Of a DNA stretch of 64,000 bases, positions 20,149 to 29,203 are shown in pieces (positions within the stretch are counted from its first letter, which is position 1; each line of letters starts with the position of its first letter). Below the pieces are notes generated by a model, which was given only the letters and a program-made list of their open reading frames with translations, had not been told where the DNA came from and ran no database searches. Made by a program: the position numbers and the translations under genes. The stretch covers positions 103,026 to 167,025 of the forward strand of contig NZ_JANJZR010000001.1 in NCBI RefSeq assembly GCF_024623065.1, in the 5' to 3' direction. Source of the DNA: Bacteroides acidifaciens. Its GTDB lineage: Bacteria; Bacteroidota; Bacteroidia; Bacteroidales; Bacteroidaceae.

Positions 20149-20156
20149 TATCTTTG
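20149..20156 (+). promoter_or_regulatory. -7 box (TATCTTTG) for dus
   Basis: TATCTTTG matches TAnnTTTG and lies 17 bases before the ATG at 20174. It comes just after the PUL1 terminator, so the dus gene is transcribed independently. Confidence 0.5.
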
Positions 20157-20173
20157 CAACAAAATTAAATGTC

Positions 20174-21118
20174 ATGCAAGAAACTCTGCCCATTCACTTT
20201 GCCCCGCTACAGGGGTACACAGAAGTTTTTTACCGCAATGCCCACGCCGCTTGTTTCGGTGGCGTAGACACTTATTACACCCCATTTGTCCGAATCGAGA
20301 AAGGCGAGTTCCGCCGCAGAGATGTCCGGGGCATCGAACCGGAAAACAACCATGTGTCTCACCTCGTTCCTCAGTTAATAGCTCCGACAGCAGAAAAAGC
20401 GGAAGCGATTCTCTCCCTTTTTATCGAGAAAGGATACAAAGAAGCGGATATAAATCTGGGCTGCCCCTTTCCTATTTTAGCAAAGCGCCACAATGGTTCC
20501 GGCATCCTGCCTTATCCCGAAGAAGTGGAAGCACTGCTCAGCGTGGTTCGGAAGTATCCGCAAATCAGTTTCTCCATAAAAATGAGATTGGGATGGGAGA
20601 ATGCGGCTGAATGCCTCAAACTAGTTCCTATTATTAATGAACTGCCACTACGGCAAGTCACGATGCATCCCCGCTTAGGCAAACAACAATATAAAGGTGA
20701 AGCAGACCTTAAAGGGTTCGCTGATTTTCAAGATGCCTGCAAACATCCCATCATTTATAACGGAGACATAAACAGCCTGGAAGATATTCAACAAATTCAG
20801 GACAAATTTCCTTCATTAGCCGGAATTATGATAGGACGCGGGCTACTCGCCAATCCGGCGTTAGCATTAGAGCATAGACACGGACACGTTCTTAGCTTCG
20901 ATGAAATGGTACAAAAATTGCAATTGATGCACAAAAGCGTATACACGGCATACGCAGAGCAGCTTGAAGGTGGAGACGGACAGCTCCTAAACAAGATGAA
21001 GACTTTTTGGGAATATTTATTGCCAAATACAGAAAAAAAAATCATGAAAGCTATTCATAAAAGTACAAGCCTGAACAAATATAATCAGGCTGTCAATGCC
21101 TTTTTTAATCAACGATAG
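20174..21118 (+). CDS. tRNA-dihydrouridine synthase
   Basis: This 314-residue flavoenzyme reduces uridine to dihydrouridine in tRNA. The N-terminal FMN-binding TIM barrel is visible from FAPLQGYTEVFYRN onward. The catalytic cysteine is C97 in ADINLGCPFP, followed by the phosphate-binding GIMIGRGLLANP near residues 217-228. It has its own -7 box and lies between PUL1 and a porin gene, so it is a housekeeping gene embedded in the locus. Family assignment is firm; which Dus subfamily and which tRNA position cannot be told. Confidence 0.93.
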   Translation: MQETLPIHFAPLQGYTEVFYRNAHAACFGGVDTYYTPFVRIEKGEFRRRDVRGIEPENNHVSHLVPQLIAPTAEKAEAILSLFIEKGYKEADINLGCPFPILAKRHNGSGILPYPEEVEALLSVVRKYPQISFSIKMRLGWENAAECLKLVPIINELPLRQVTMHPRLGKQQYKGEADLKGFADFQDACKHPIIYNGDINSLEDIQQIQDKFPSLAGIMIGRGLLANPALALEHRHGHVLSFDEMVQKLQLMHKSVYTAYAEQLEGGDGQLLNKMKTFWEYLLPNTEKKIMKAIHKSTSLNKYNQAVNAFFNQR

Positions 21119-21140
21119 GCTGATTACCCGTAATTTTGTG

Positions 21141-21148
21141 TAATTTTG
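21141..21148 (+). promoter_or_regulatory. -7 box (TAATTTTG) for the porin gene
   Basis: TAATTTTG occurs twice in tandem (21131-21138 and 21141-21148), both matching TAnnTTTG. The second lies 24 bases upstream of the preferred porin start at 21173. Confidence 0.45.
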
Positions 21149-21172
21149 CGCCCGTTTATAAACAAGCACATT

Positions 21173-22396
21173 ATGAAAAAATACATTTTATTATTTCTTT
21201 GCCTGATAACAGTTTCGGGCAGTTTTGCACAGATGAAGGACTTCAAGTTCAAGTTTTATGGACAGATTCGTACAGACCTTTATTACAACAGTCGTGCCAA
21301 TCAAGAAACTGTAGACGGATTGTTCTATATGTATCCCTTGGACAAGAATCGCGATGAGAACGGAAACGATTTGAATGCAACGCCTAACAGTAATTTCTAC
21401 ACACTGTATTCACGTTTAGGAGTAGACGTTGCCGGACCTAAACTGGGAACAGCCAAGACTTCCGCCAAGATAGAAGCCGACTTTCGCGGTACCGGCAATT
21501 CTTTTTCAGTAGTCCGGCTGCGCCACGCTTATCTCAATCTGGATTGGAACAAATCGGCCTTGCTGCTCGGACAAACATGGCACCCGTTATACGGTGAAGT
21601 AGCCCCGCAAATTCTTAATCTGTCAATGGGAGCACCTTTTCAACCGTTCAGTCGCGCACCGCAGATTCGCTATCGATACAAGAATAAGAACTTCCAGCTT
21701 ACAGGAGCTGCCGTATGGCAATCCCAGTATTTGTCTCAAGGACCTGCCGGAAAGAGCCAGGAGTATATAAAGAAAAGCTGTGTCCCTGAAATTTATATTG
21801 GGGCAGATTATAAGAAAGATGGCTTATTAGCGGGTGTAGGCGTTGAATTGTTATCATTAAAGCCGCGCACAGTCTCCACAGAAGGATATAAAGTAGATGA
21901 ACGCATCACAACCCTTTCATATGAAGCTCATGTAAAATACACGAATAAAAACTGGTTTATCGGCGCAAAAAGTGTATTAGGCTCCAATCTGACACAAGCT
22001 TCCGGTCTTGGCGGATTCGGCATTAAATCTATTAACGAACGCACAGGAGAACAGAAATATACTCCGATACGTTTTTCAAGTTCCTGGCTGAATGTTGTTT
22101 ACGGACAGAAATGGAAGCCGGGCGTGTTTGTCGGTTATGCCAAAAACCTGGGAACAAGCGATGAATTATATGCTCCGGATGGAAAAGCACAAGTATATGG
22201 TACGGGAACAAACCTCGACCAACTCGTCACTGCGGGAGCAGAACTAACTTACAATGTACCTCATTGGAAATTCGGTTTAGAATATACGTTGAGCTCCGCA
22301 TGGTATGGCTCTCTGAATACATCCAGCGGAAAAATCAAAGATACTCATGCTGTATGCAACAACCGCATTGTCGCAGTTGCCATGTTTATGTTCTAA
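21173..22396 (+). CDS. Outer-membrane beta-barrel protein, DcaP-like
   Basis: This protein of about 407 residues has a signal peptide (MKKYILLFLCLITVSGSFAQ) and then alternating beta-strands starting FKFKFYGQIRTDLYYNSR. It ends in VAVAMFMF with a terminal phenylalanine, the usual barrel-assembly signal. Motifs such as LRHAYLNLDWNKSALLLGQTW are typical of trimeric DcaP-type porins. The ATG at 21173 is preferred over the one at 21146, which would add nine charged residues ahead of the signal peptide and follow the -7 box too closely. It probably passes small anions or dicarboxylates; the substrate is not shown. Its 3' side faces the PL8 gene across a 580-base repeat-rich region. Confidence 0.82.
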   Translation: MKKYILLFLCLITVSGSFAQMKDFKFKFYGQIRTDLYYNSRANQETVDGLFYMYPLDKNRDENGNDLNATPNSNFYTLYSRLGVDVAGPKLGTAKTSAKIEADFRGTGNSFSVVRLRHAYLNLDWNKSALLLGQTWHPLYGEVAPQILNLSMGAPFQPFSRAPQIRYRYKNKNFQLTGAAVWQSQYLSQGPAGKSQEYIKKSCVPEIYIGADYKKDGLLAGVGVELLSLKPRTVSTEGYKVDERITTLSYEAHVKYTNKNWFIGAKSVLGSNLTQASGLGGFGIKSINERTGEQKYTPIRFSSSWLNVVYGQKWKPGVFVGYAKNLGTSDELYAPDGKAQVYGTGTNLDQLVTAGAELTYNVPHWKFGLEYTLSSAWYGSLNTSSGKIKDTHAVCNNRIVAVAMFMF

Positions 22397-22480
22397 CTCT
22401 TCTCAGCAATTTATTTTAATCATAATGCTGTCATCTGTCACCGATTGCAGCTTAACGTTGTGATTATAAACGAATAGCGT

Positions 22481-22546
22481 TGTGACAGCAACAGGTGACA
22501 GCATTGTGACGGCAACATTGCTGTCACAATGCTGTCACCTGTTGCT
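22481..22546. repeat. 12-bp repeats arranged as a long hairpin
   Basis: Between the porin and PL8 genes, 12-base units with core GTGACRGCA start at 22481, 22493 and 22505, then reappear inverted at 22517 and 22529. Bases 22487-22510 and 22523-22546 form a perfect 24-bp inverted repeat. The intervening 12 bases also pair (one G-T wobble) to leave a 2-base loop. As RNA on either strand this would be a 29-bp hairpin. No T-run follows, so a simple terminator is not certain. The core resembles the 11-bp array at 7554-7630. Confidence 0.85.
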
Positions 22547-22640
22547 TCAACCCTACCTTCCATAAACTAACGATGTTCATCACGGCGGCCCAATCAACTA
22601 TACTTCTATCTCAGCATGAAACGATTTGCTTCAAGCCTTT

Positions 22641-22815
22641 GAAACTAAAGTTTCATGCTGGAGAAACTAAAGTTTCATGCTGGAGAAACCAAAGTTTCAC
22701 GCTGGAGAAACCAAAGTTTCATGCCGAAGGAACCAAAGTTTCACGCTGGAGAAACCAAAGTTTCACACCGAAGAAACCAAAGTTTCATGCCTTGAAACCA
22801 AAGTTATCCCCTGTT
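22641..22815. repeat. Eight-unit 22-bp tandem array of short palindromes
   Basis: Seven 22-base units start at 22641, 22663, 22685, 22707, 22729, 22751 and 22773, and a decayed eighth starts at 22794 after a 21-base step. Each begins with GAAACYAAAGTTTC, a 12-14 base palindrome, followed by an 8-base spacer such as ATGCTGGA or ACACCGAA. The first two units are identical; later ones carry point changes. The array lies in the convergent gap between the porin (+) and PL8 (-) genes and encodes no convincing protein. Function unknown. Confidence 0.9.
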
Positions 22816-22978
22816 GAAACTTCTGTTTACACGTAGGCTTCCGTTTATATGCGGTTTTGTCTTTGCCGGACGATGATAGGTTGAAAGAGGAATTGCATTT
22901 TACTTGGGAGAGAGGAAGCCGGAACTGACAGAGCAACGAGGCAGAAGACAGTAGTTCTCGGCCAATCAAAACTCCAGA

Positions 22979-25900
22979 TTATTTTTTCTTCAATTCCACT
23001 TCAAAGCTAGCTCCGTCCCTACAAGTAAAACGAAGTACTGTCTGTTTCTTATCTGCTGAAATCACTTTGCAGAATGGAGTTTCCTTCATATTCCAATAAC
23101 CTTTCAAGGTTACTGTCACCGGAATCTCACCACTTTCGTCATTAATCCATGGGCGGGAATAAATGCTGCGTTCCACTCGTTTTCCATCTTTGTCGAAAGC
23201 TTCGTCACTTGCGCCTCGATACAATGCCAAGTCCGGCTGAGCCACAGTCAGCAGAAGTTCATTCGGAGATTCCTTATGCACCATCACCAGACAAGACGTA
23301 TCCGTTTGCTGTAATAATTCACCGGGAAGAGGTGCTTGCGGAGTCTCAAAGAGTACATAAGAGTATATATTCTCTGCCGGTGAATACACGATATGAGCAT
23401 CACAATCCTGCTTCAGTACCTTATAAGCAGGTTTCTTGCCAAATGACTTCATAGCAGTTTCATTTGTTTGTGGCAGGACAGTGTATTCATAACTTCCGCC
23501 TTTCGGAGCTTTTCCATGATTCACGACTAATGAGACCCAATCCCCTTTCGTTTCCTTACCTGTATCCTGCATACGGGAATATTGTGGAAAAGCTTTCTCA
23601 AACTTAGCAGTAACGGGTACATAATATCCGGTTCCCAAATGATCAATCCATGTTTTACCATTACCATGATAGTTTTTCCAGTAATCATGCCCTGCCTTAT
23701 CCGTTACCGCCAACTGGAATATTGTGGTTTCAGTGGGATATTCCGTATTGGTATTTTCAATGTCCGAACCTAAGCAAACAATCATTTCACCGATGAAATG
23801 GAAAGATTTGCGCGCCCGATGGGAACCGTTGTATTTATCATGCTCATGCAATTTCATACCGAAATTGCCATTTTCTTTCTGTTGTGACAGTCCGCCGGCA
23901 AAAGCTTCGTCGGAATAAAGCATTTCTTCCATGCCGGAGAAAGTATCCACATTCAGGACTTTAGCCTTCAACTGTTCCAATGGAAGATGGATGGAAGTCA
24001 CACCCGGGATACGGTTCCAGTCGAAACCTTCCTGCTGCCATCCACTTGTGGCAGGAGTAACGATGTGTCCCGGTGCTGCTGTCAGAATTTGCAGACTCCC
24101 ATGTGCCAGATAACGGCCATAGAGATTATGTCCCAAATAATGTTCTGCCGCCCAAAGATAGCGGGAATGTCCGCGAGCTACTGCAGACCAGTCACTACGG
24201 CGCTGCACAGACACGCAGCCATAACCAAGTGCCAAGTTTCCTTGCGGGTCGGGTTCAGGGTGGAACCCGTTATCGACAAGCAGCTTCGCAATCTTCCGTT
24301 CCTGTGCGTTGGATACTTTTGGCATATAATCCGGTTCCTGTCCTTTGGAAGAAGTGCCTAAAACAAGACGCAGATAAGCAGACGCCATCTCCTTATCGAA
24401 CTCAGACTTTCCATCAGAAGTTCCTGCCATAGCCATCATTGCATAGTGCATCGGCACTAATCTCCCCCTTCCATCGGGATGACGACCGGACATTGACAAT
24501 GGGAAATTCAACTTATTGCAATAGAAACGCATTGCAAACAATACATTTCTCACCGTTTCATGCGCCAGTTTCGAGATAGCAAATTCTGTCCGGCTGAAAA
24601 GATAAATCATATTAGTCGCTCCGTCCAAACCACCGACGGCATAAGCCGGGTAATTATTACGATGATGGAAAGCACCGCCGTCTATCTTGAATGAGCCATC
24701 CAATCCCGGAGCAGGGCGACAACCGTAATCAATCCAACGGGAGAAAGACTTCAAGTATTGCAACTTTTCCGGTGTATCCTCCATCATCAGGATACTCGCG
24801 ATACGACCGGTAGTCTGTGTATTAAATGAGTCCATATCAATTCCATTACCTTCCGGTTTAGGATATACCTCATTCGTAATGGCATACCACCGCAGTGTGC
24901 GTTCGGCTTCCTGCAACTTACCAGCTTCACGAAGTACGTCTTTCATCAGGAAATATGCCAGATACAATCCGCGAACACTATATCCGTAATGATGGATATT
25001 CCCCCAACAACTGCCATAAGTCACCCCCTGATCAGTTATATGGTCATACATAGCCAAGAATTTTTGCTTCATTTCTTTCTGAAGTTCCGGGTTCGCAGCA
25101 CTATTATTATACGCAACAGCAATCCGTTTCATCAAATCAAAATAGGCACGCATTTCTACACCAAGTTTGGTCAGCATATCCTTGTCCCAGTCCGGTATAA
25201 TCCGTTCATAAGCTTCGGAAGCGCGCACCATATAAATAGGTACACCCGATACCTGACCGTTTTTATAAGTAATCTGATAGAAATCATATTTCTTGCGGAT
25301 AGTCTCCACTTCTTTATCCGAGAGTTTACCTTTTGTATAATTCATGTCCCGGAAACGTTTCTCCAGCAGTTGCATTTCTTTCTTTTGCCTGTCACTGACA
25401 GGAGTCAACTCGATATCCGGCTTCAAAAGGGAGTGTTTGTAAACAACCAACCAATGATTATTAGTTCCGGCATTTACAAAAGGTACTTGCAAATCGGCTG
25501 TTTGCTGACGTGCATCCACTTTGGTAGCAGTAATCAAATGATCGATGAAAAGGCATCCTTTTGAATTTGGAGCAACAATACGAAGTTCATTCATACCTTC
25601 CTGAGGTGTGCCTTGCATATCCCGTTCATAACAAACCCATGCGGCACGCCAACCTTTAAAGTTGATTCCGAAAGGAAAGGAAGTACATTTCCTGCCGTCT
25701 TTCAAGAATTCAAATTCGATAGTTGTGTTTTGGGGCTCTTCATTATACACCCATACGATGAAAGCCGAAAGATACAGGTCTTTACCAGTCGGATCCTTCT
25801 TTTCAAATTTCAGGTCTTTCTTGAGTTCTAATATACCGCCAGGTTCAAAGTCCCATTTCATCGAGTGTTTTCCATCTTTATAATGAATATCAGAGATGGA

Positions 25901-26056
25901 AAGTTGAGAATGAATACTCGTTATACAGTCTGGGACTTTGGGGGCTTCAAAAGAAAATAGCCGCTCATCTGTTACTACTTGCGAATGAAGAAATGCAGAA
26001 CATAAACAGGAAAATAGAGTTAGTACTCCAAGTCTGATAAAAGATTGTTTCATCAT
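22979..26056 (-). CDS. PL8 chondroitin sulfate ABC lyase-like enzyme
   Basis: This 1025-residue secreted lyase eliminates uronic-acid-containing polymers (chondroitin, dermatan sulfate, hyaluronan) to unsaturated disaccharides. A signal peptide is followed by an N-terminal beta-sandwich, an alpha/alpha toroid and C-terminal beta-sheet domains, as in Proteus vulgaris chondroitinase ABC I. The residues corresponding to its His501, Tyr508, Arg560 and Glu653 are conserved: H465 and Y472 in [15 protein letters not shown]525 in SGRHPDG, and E676 in [11 protein letters not shown]. It lies apart from PUL1 and on the opposite strand, but probably belongs to the same pathway. A neighbouring start codon at 26053 is possible. 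Confidence 0.93.
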   Translation of the reverse strand: MMKQSFIRLGVLTLFSCLCSAFLHSQVVTDERLFSFEAPKVPDCITSIHSQLSISDIHYKDGKHSMKWDFEPGGILELKKDLKFEKKDPTGKDLYLSAFIVWVYNEEPQNTTIEFEFLKDGRKCTSFPFGINFKGWRAAWVCYERDMQGTPQEGMNELRIVAPNSKGCLFIDHLITATKVDARQQTADLQVPFVNAGTNNHWLVVYKHSLLKPDIELTPVSDRQKKEMQLLEKRFRDMNYTKGKLSDKEVETIRKKYDFYQITYKNGQVSGVPIYMVRASEAYERIIPDWDKDMLTKLGVEMRAYFDLMKRIAVAYNNSAANPELQKEMKQKFLAMYDHITDQGVTYGSCWGNIHHYGYSVRGLYLAYFLMKDVLREAGKLQEAERTLRWYAITNEVYPKPEGNGIDMDSFNTQTTGRIASILMMEDTPEKLQYLKSFSRWIDYGCRPAPGLDGSFKIDGGAFHHRNNYPAYAVGGLDGATNMIYLFSRTEFAISKLAHETVRNVLFAMRFYCNKLNFPLSMSGRHPDGRGRLVPMHYAMMAMAGTSDGKSEFDKEMASAYLRLVLGTSSKGQEPDYMPKVSNAQERKIAKLLVDNGFHPEPDPQGNLALGYGCVSVQRRSDWSAVARGHSRYLWAAEHYLGHNLYGRYLAHGSLQILTAAPGHIVTPATSGWQQEGFDWNRIPGVTSIHLPLEQLKAKVLNVDTFSGMEEMLYSDEAFAGGLSQQKENGNFGMKLHEHDKYNGSHRARKSFHFIGEMIVCLGSDIENTNTEYPTETTIFQLAVTDKAGHDYWKNYHGNGKTWIDHLGTGYYVPVTAKFEKAFPQYSRMQDTGKETKGDWVSLVVNHGKAPKGGSYEYTVLPQTNETAMKSFGKKPAYKVLKQDCDAHIVYSPAENIYSYVLFETPQAPLPGELLQQTDTSCLVMVHKESPNELLLTVAQPDLALYRGASDEAFDKDGKRVERSIYSRPWINDESGEIPVTVTLKGYWNMKETPFCKVISADKKQTVLRFTCRDGASFEVELKKK

Positions 26057-26091
26057 AGATATATTATCTGATTAGTTTTTTATATGCAAAT

Positions 26092-26248
26092 TTAGAAAGC
26101 AGTCACTTTAAATCCAGTAAACAACACATGATTCATCTTCTGTTCTCCATTGTTTGGCAAAGGAGTTTTCGTGTTGTGCAAAGAGCACCGCACCATTCAA
26201 AAAGAAAAAAGTAACCAAGCTGTAGCCAATAAAAAATCGCTTCATCAT
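26092..26248 (-). pseudogene. Remnant of an outer-membrane porin gene
   Basis: On the minus strand, ATG at 26248 opens 46 codons with a clear signal peptide (MKRFFIGYSLVTFFFLNGAV, then LFAQ) ending at 26108. In another frame the same stretch encodes NHVLFTGFKVTAF followed by a stop at 26092, the form of a beta-barrel C-terminus ending in Phe. The two ends of what looks like one porin are joined with the middle lost and the frame shifted. It lies upstream of the PL8 start. A short genuine secreted peptide is the alternative. Confidence 0.5.
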
Positions 26249-26288
26249 TACGGTATTAGTTCAAAGATTATTCTTCCGGGCACAAAGA

Positions 26289-26316
26289 AACCCCTCTTTT
26301 TTCAAAAAGAGGGGTT
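26289..26316 (-). terminator. Hairpin terminator after the DUF4348-like gene
   Basis: AACCCCTCTTTTT (26289-26301) and AAAAAGAGGGGTT (26304-26316) form a perfect 13-bp stem with a 2-base loop. It lies 56 bases past the stop of the minus-strand gene ending at 26372 and separates it from the PL8 region. The A/T-rich stem could work in both directions. Confidence 0.75.
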
Positions 26317-26371
26317 CAAATTGTACAAAATATCTCAAATAACGTATCGACTGAAAAATTGTATTACCATT

Positions 26372-26932
26372 TTAAGGATGTAGGTCCTTGAATGCCGCAT
26401 TCTCTTCCTTTACATGCTCTATGGTCTGTTTCAATTCGCCGACAGGCAAGTCATATCCATACCACCCCGTATAGCAATCCACCACATACCATTTCCCGTC
26501 AGACGAAAGTTCGAATTCGACACGCAAGTCAATCTCTGACTCTTCATATCCCGCCTCGAACACCTTATGTCCGGGCTCGTTCACCGTGAACTTAGAGACA
26601 TAAATGCCACCTTCTTCCTGAGAGATGCGTTCTTCCTTCATAGTCTCGCTATCCAGCAACGGCCATTTTTCTTTGGTGAAAGGGAATGTTTTCTCGGTTT
26701 CACCGTCATCTTCAAATAAAGTAATCGGAGTTTTCAACGGAAACTTGATACGGGTATATTGGAATGCCGCACTGGAAGTAAACTTATCCAAAAACGACTT
26801 GAACTCCTCACCGAATCCGGTAGCCGCTTCACTGTCAGCTTTTGCTTTCGAACTATTACCGCAAGAGATGAACGAAACACCTGCAAACAGCACCATGGCC
26901 AACAAACAGCATACAAACTTTTTAGTTCTCAT
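26372..26932 (-). CDS. Lipoprotein, DUF4348-like
   Basis: This 186-residue protein starts with a lipoprotein signal ending FISC (Cys24) and a Ser/Lys-rich linker. The rest (motifs FKSFLDKFTSSAAFQYTRIKFPL, cut here to its sense: a helix then a strand; and KWYVVDCYTGWYGY) resembles small DUF4348 lipoproteins of Bacteroides of unknown function, although I am not certain of the family. It has its own -7 box and a terminator, so it is a single-gene unit. No catalytic residues are evident. Confidence 0.7.
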   Translation of the reverse strand: MRTKKFVCCLLAMVLFAGVSFISCGNSSKAKADSEAATGFGEEFKSFLDKFTSSAAFQYTRIKFPLKTPITLFEDDGETEKTFPFTKEKWPLLDSETMKEERISQEEGGIYVSKFTVNEPGHKVFEAGYEESEIDLRVEFELSSDGKWYVVDCYTGWYGYDLPVGELKQTIEHVKEENAAFKDLHP

Positions 26933-26966
26933 AACACTATATAAATTAAGAGTTTAATTGACGCTG

Positions 26967-26974
26967 CAAAGATA
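26967..26974 (-). promoter_or_regulatory. -7 box (TATCTTTG) for the DUF4348-like gene
   Basis: On the minus strand this reads TATCTTTG, a match to TAnnTTTG, 34 bases upstream of the ATG at 26932. Confidence 0.5.
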
Positions 26975-27035
26975 ATGACAAGTTTGATATCTTAGTTATT
27001 CCGGAAGCTAAATCTTTTACGTGTCCCCAAGCGGA

Positions 27036-28319
27036 TTATTCGTGTCGCAAATATTCATAGCCAAAGCGGCAAAACAGGCATTTCCGCTTATCACAATACT
27101 CCTTCCGCAACTGTATCAACGCCTGACTATCTGCCGCAGTGGCAACCGGCAGTCCGGCATTGCTCCACGCACGGGTTATATGATTATCTTCCGCTTTCAA
27201 CTCTTCCAGGAAACGTCCGGCACGTTCACACATCCGCTCGTCCGCTTTATGCAAACCGTAGGTGTATAGAAAAGGGGTCACAGTATTTATGATAATCAAG
27301 TTTTTCGACCTCTCCCCTAGGGTTTTCTCTTTGTGCGGAGAAGTCTGTCCGAATAAATAATGACTTTCCCAATAAGCAGAAGTACGGGTAGTCAGCAACT
27401 CCCTTACTTCCGATAATGTTTCAGCTTCCAGCAACCGCGAGAACAATTTATCCCCTTTCTGATAAAGATAAGCCAACTGTGCCAGACGAATATGAGGAAA
27501 ATTCTCGGGACGAAGCCTGAGAAACCGCCACAATGTGGCATCCATCACTCGAGTAAACTCAAACTTTCGCTGCAAATAACGGAACTCTTTGCAAAGGCGA
27601 AGGCTATACTCGTCTTCCTGTTCCTTTTTCAGAAACGTATCTTCGAACAGTCCTGCCAAACCGTAGAAGAGAGCTTCTATCTGAAACAAATCATTCCGGT
27701 GCTTATCTACGGCACGGAGCGGGAGCAAACCCGCCCACGTTTCAAAAGCATCCCCGTTCAGTCCAAAACCAAAGTTGCGGGCAAGGGTGATGAAGAAAGC
27801 GTCTTCCCAGTTGTTGTTACAGTGTTCAAGACGTTGCGTTATTAACCGCGCTTTTTGTTCCAACCGTTCAGTCTGCAAAGCTGTCAGCCAGGAGTGGACG
27901 GTAAGTTTGGGCAAGGAAGCAAGGACAGGATAGCAAGCCGGATACTGGTCAGCCACACAAAGTTCATGATAATGAGCTCGTATATGCTCGGGGCATGTCA
28001 ATTGCAGTTGCGGGATAACCTCACCGTTAGTACGGGTTATTTCCCCGTCAGCCTCCCCCACTACATGAAGAATCACCGAATCGTAAACCTTATCGCTATC
28101 ATGTCCGTGGTGAAACCAGTCCGAAGCATGGGCATGTATTTCGATGTTTCCTACCCACAATATACCGTTTATTTTTAGTTTAGCATTGAAAAAGTCGGGA
28201 CCGGCGTTGGGGTTTTGCAAACCGGGGTCAATCACTTCTACCGGTAAACCGTTGGTGGTTTGCAGTACTTTCAGGGGAAATAATTTATGTTTCCACACGT
28301 AGTGAAGAAGGTGTTCCAT
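27036..28319 (-). CDS. DUF2851 family protein
   Basis: This 427-residue protein matches the DUF2851 family of Bacteroidetes, with its typical N-terminus (LLHYVWKHKLFPLKVLQT, then GLPVEVIDPG) and the segment QNPNAGPDFFNAKLKINGI. The C-terminus holds conserved cysteines (EYCDKRKCLFCRFGYEYL) that may bind a metal. There is no signal peptide, so it is probably cytoplasmic. The family has no established function. It is divergent from dapB, with 84 bases between start codons. Confidence 0.88.
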   Translation of the reverse strand: MEHLLHYVWKHKLFPLKVLQTTNGLPVEVIDPGLQNPNAGPDFFNAKLKINGILWVGNIEIHAHASDWFHHGHDSDKVYDSVILHVVGEADGEITRTNGEVIPQLQLTCPEHIRAHYHELCVADQYPACYPVLASLPKLTVHSWLTALQTERLEQKARLITQRLEHCNNNWEDAFFITLARNFGFGLNGDAFETWAGLLPLRAVDKHRNDLFQIEALFYGLAGLFEDTFLKKEQEDEYSLRLCKEFRYLQRKFEFTRVMDATLWRFLRLRPENFPHIRLAQLAYLYQKGDKLFSRLLEAETLSEVRELLTTRTSAYWESHYLFGQTSPHKEKTLGERSKNLIIINTVTPFLYTYGLHKADERMCERAGRFLEELKAEDNHITRAWSNAGLPVATAADSQALIQLRKEYCDKRKCLFCRFGYEYLRHE

Positions 28320-28363
28320 GTTAACAAGACGTTAATGTACGCTACAAATGTAATAAAAATCAC

Positions 28364-28371
28364 TATCTTTG
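28364..28371 (+). promoter_or_regulatory. -7 box (TATCTTTG) for the dapB-lepB operon
   Basis: TATCTTTG matches TAnnTTTG and lies 32 bases upstream of the dapB ATG at 28404. Its position shows that the in-frame ATG at 28287 is not the dapB start. Confidence 0.5.
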
Positions 28372-28403
28372 CGACTATTATTTTGAATATAAGTCAGAAA
28401 ACA

Positions 28404-29168
28404 ATGAAAATAGCACTAATCGGTTACGGAAAAATGGGCAAAGAGATAGAAAAGGTTGCCCGTAGTCGCGGACATGAAATCGTCTGCATCATTGATATCA
28501 ACAATCAGGAAGACTTCGAATCGGAGGCGTTCAAATCTGCCGATGTAGCCATTGAATTTACCAATCCGATGGTAGCTTACAATAATTATATAAAAGCTTT
28601 CAAAGCCGGAGTAAAACTGGTGTCAGGCAGTACCGGATGGATGGACGAACATGGCGAAGAAATCAAGAGACTCTGTACGGAAGGGGGCAAAACACTCTTC
28701 TGGTCGTCCAACTTCAGCCTGGGAGTCAGCATCTTCTCCGCTGTCAACAAGTATTTGGCTAAAATTATGAACCAGTTTCCTGCTTATGATGTCACCATGA
28801 GCGAGACGCATCATATTCACAAGCTGGATGCCCCCAGCGGAACAGCCATCACACTGGCAGAAGGTATTCTGCAAAACCTGGACCGCAAAGACAAATGGGT
28901 GAAAGGAACCTTCGCAGCACCGGACGGAACCGTCAGCGGTACCAATGATTGTGCCGCTAACGAACTTCCTATTGCCTCTATCCGTGAAGGAGAGGTTTTC
29001 GGTCTTCATTCCGTACGCTATGAATCCGACGTGGACAGCATCACCATCACACACGATGCCAAAAGCCGTGGCGGATTTGTATTGGGAGCCGTATTGGCTG
29101 CCGAATATACTGCCACACACGAAGGTTTTCTAGGCATGAGTGATTTATTCCCGTTTTTAAATGACTAA
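28404..29168 (+). CDS. dapB: 4-hydroxy-tetrahydrodipicolinate reductase
   Basis: This 254-residue cytoplasmic enzyme catalyses the NAD(P)H-dependent reduction in the lysine and diaminopimelate pathway. The N-terminal Rossmann motif (MKIALIGYGKMGKE) and the catalytic/substrate segment ETHHIHKLDAPSGTA are clear. The start at 28404 places the Rossmann motif at the N-terminus and follows the -7 box. An upstream in-frame ATG at 28287 would add 39 unrelated residues and overlap the divergent gene. It is the first gene of an operon with lepB. Confidence 0.97.
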   Translation: MKIALIGYGKMGKEIEKVARSRGHEIVCIIDINNQEDFESEAFKSADVAIEFTNPMVAYNNYIKAFKAGVKLVSGSTGWMDEHGEEIKRLCTEGGKTLFWSSNFSLGVSIFSAVNKYLAKIMNQFPAYDVTMSETHHIHKLDAPSGTAITLAEGILQNLDRKDKWVKGTFAAPDGTVSGTNDCAANELPIASIREGEVFGLHSVRYESDVDSITITHDAKSRGGFVLGAVLAAEYTATHEGFLGMSDLFPFLND

Positions 29169-29203
29169 AATATCAGAAGCTAGTTCTAAACAAATATAAC
29201 ATT

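Noticed and set aside
22641..22815. CRISPR-like look of the repeat array
   Set aside because: Unit length is only 22 bases with 8-base spacers that are themselves repeated, and there are no cas genes.
22573..22836. Open frame of 87 codons on the + strand
   Set aside because: It is the translation of the 22-bp repeat array, with a low-complexity KPKFHA/NQSF pattern and no homology signals.
26150..26383. Open frame of 77 codons on the + strand
   Set aside because: It runs through a terminator hairpin and opposite the porin remnant; composition is not protein-like.
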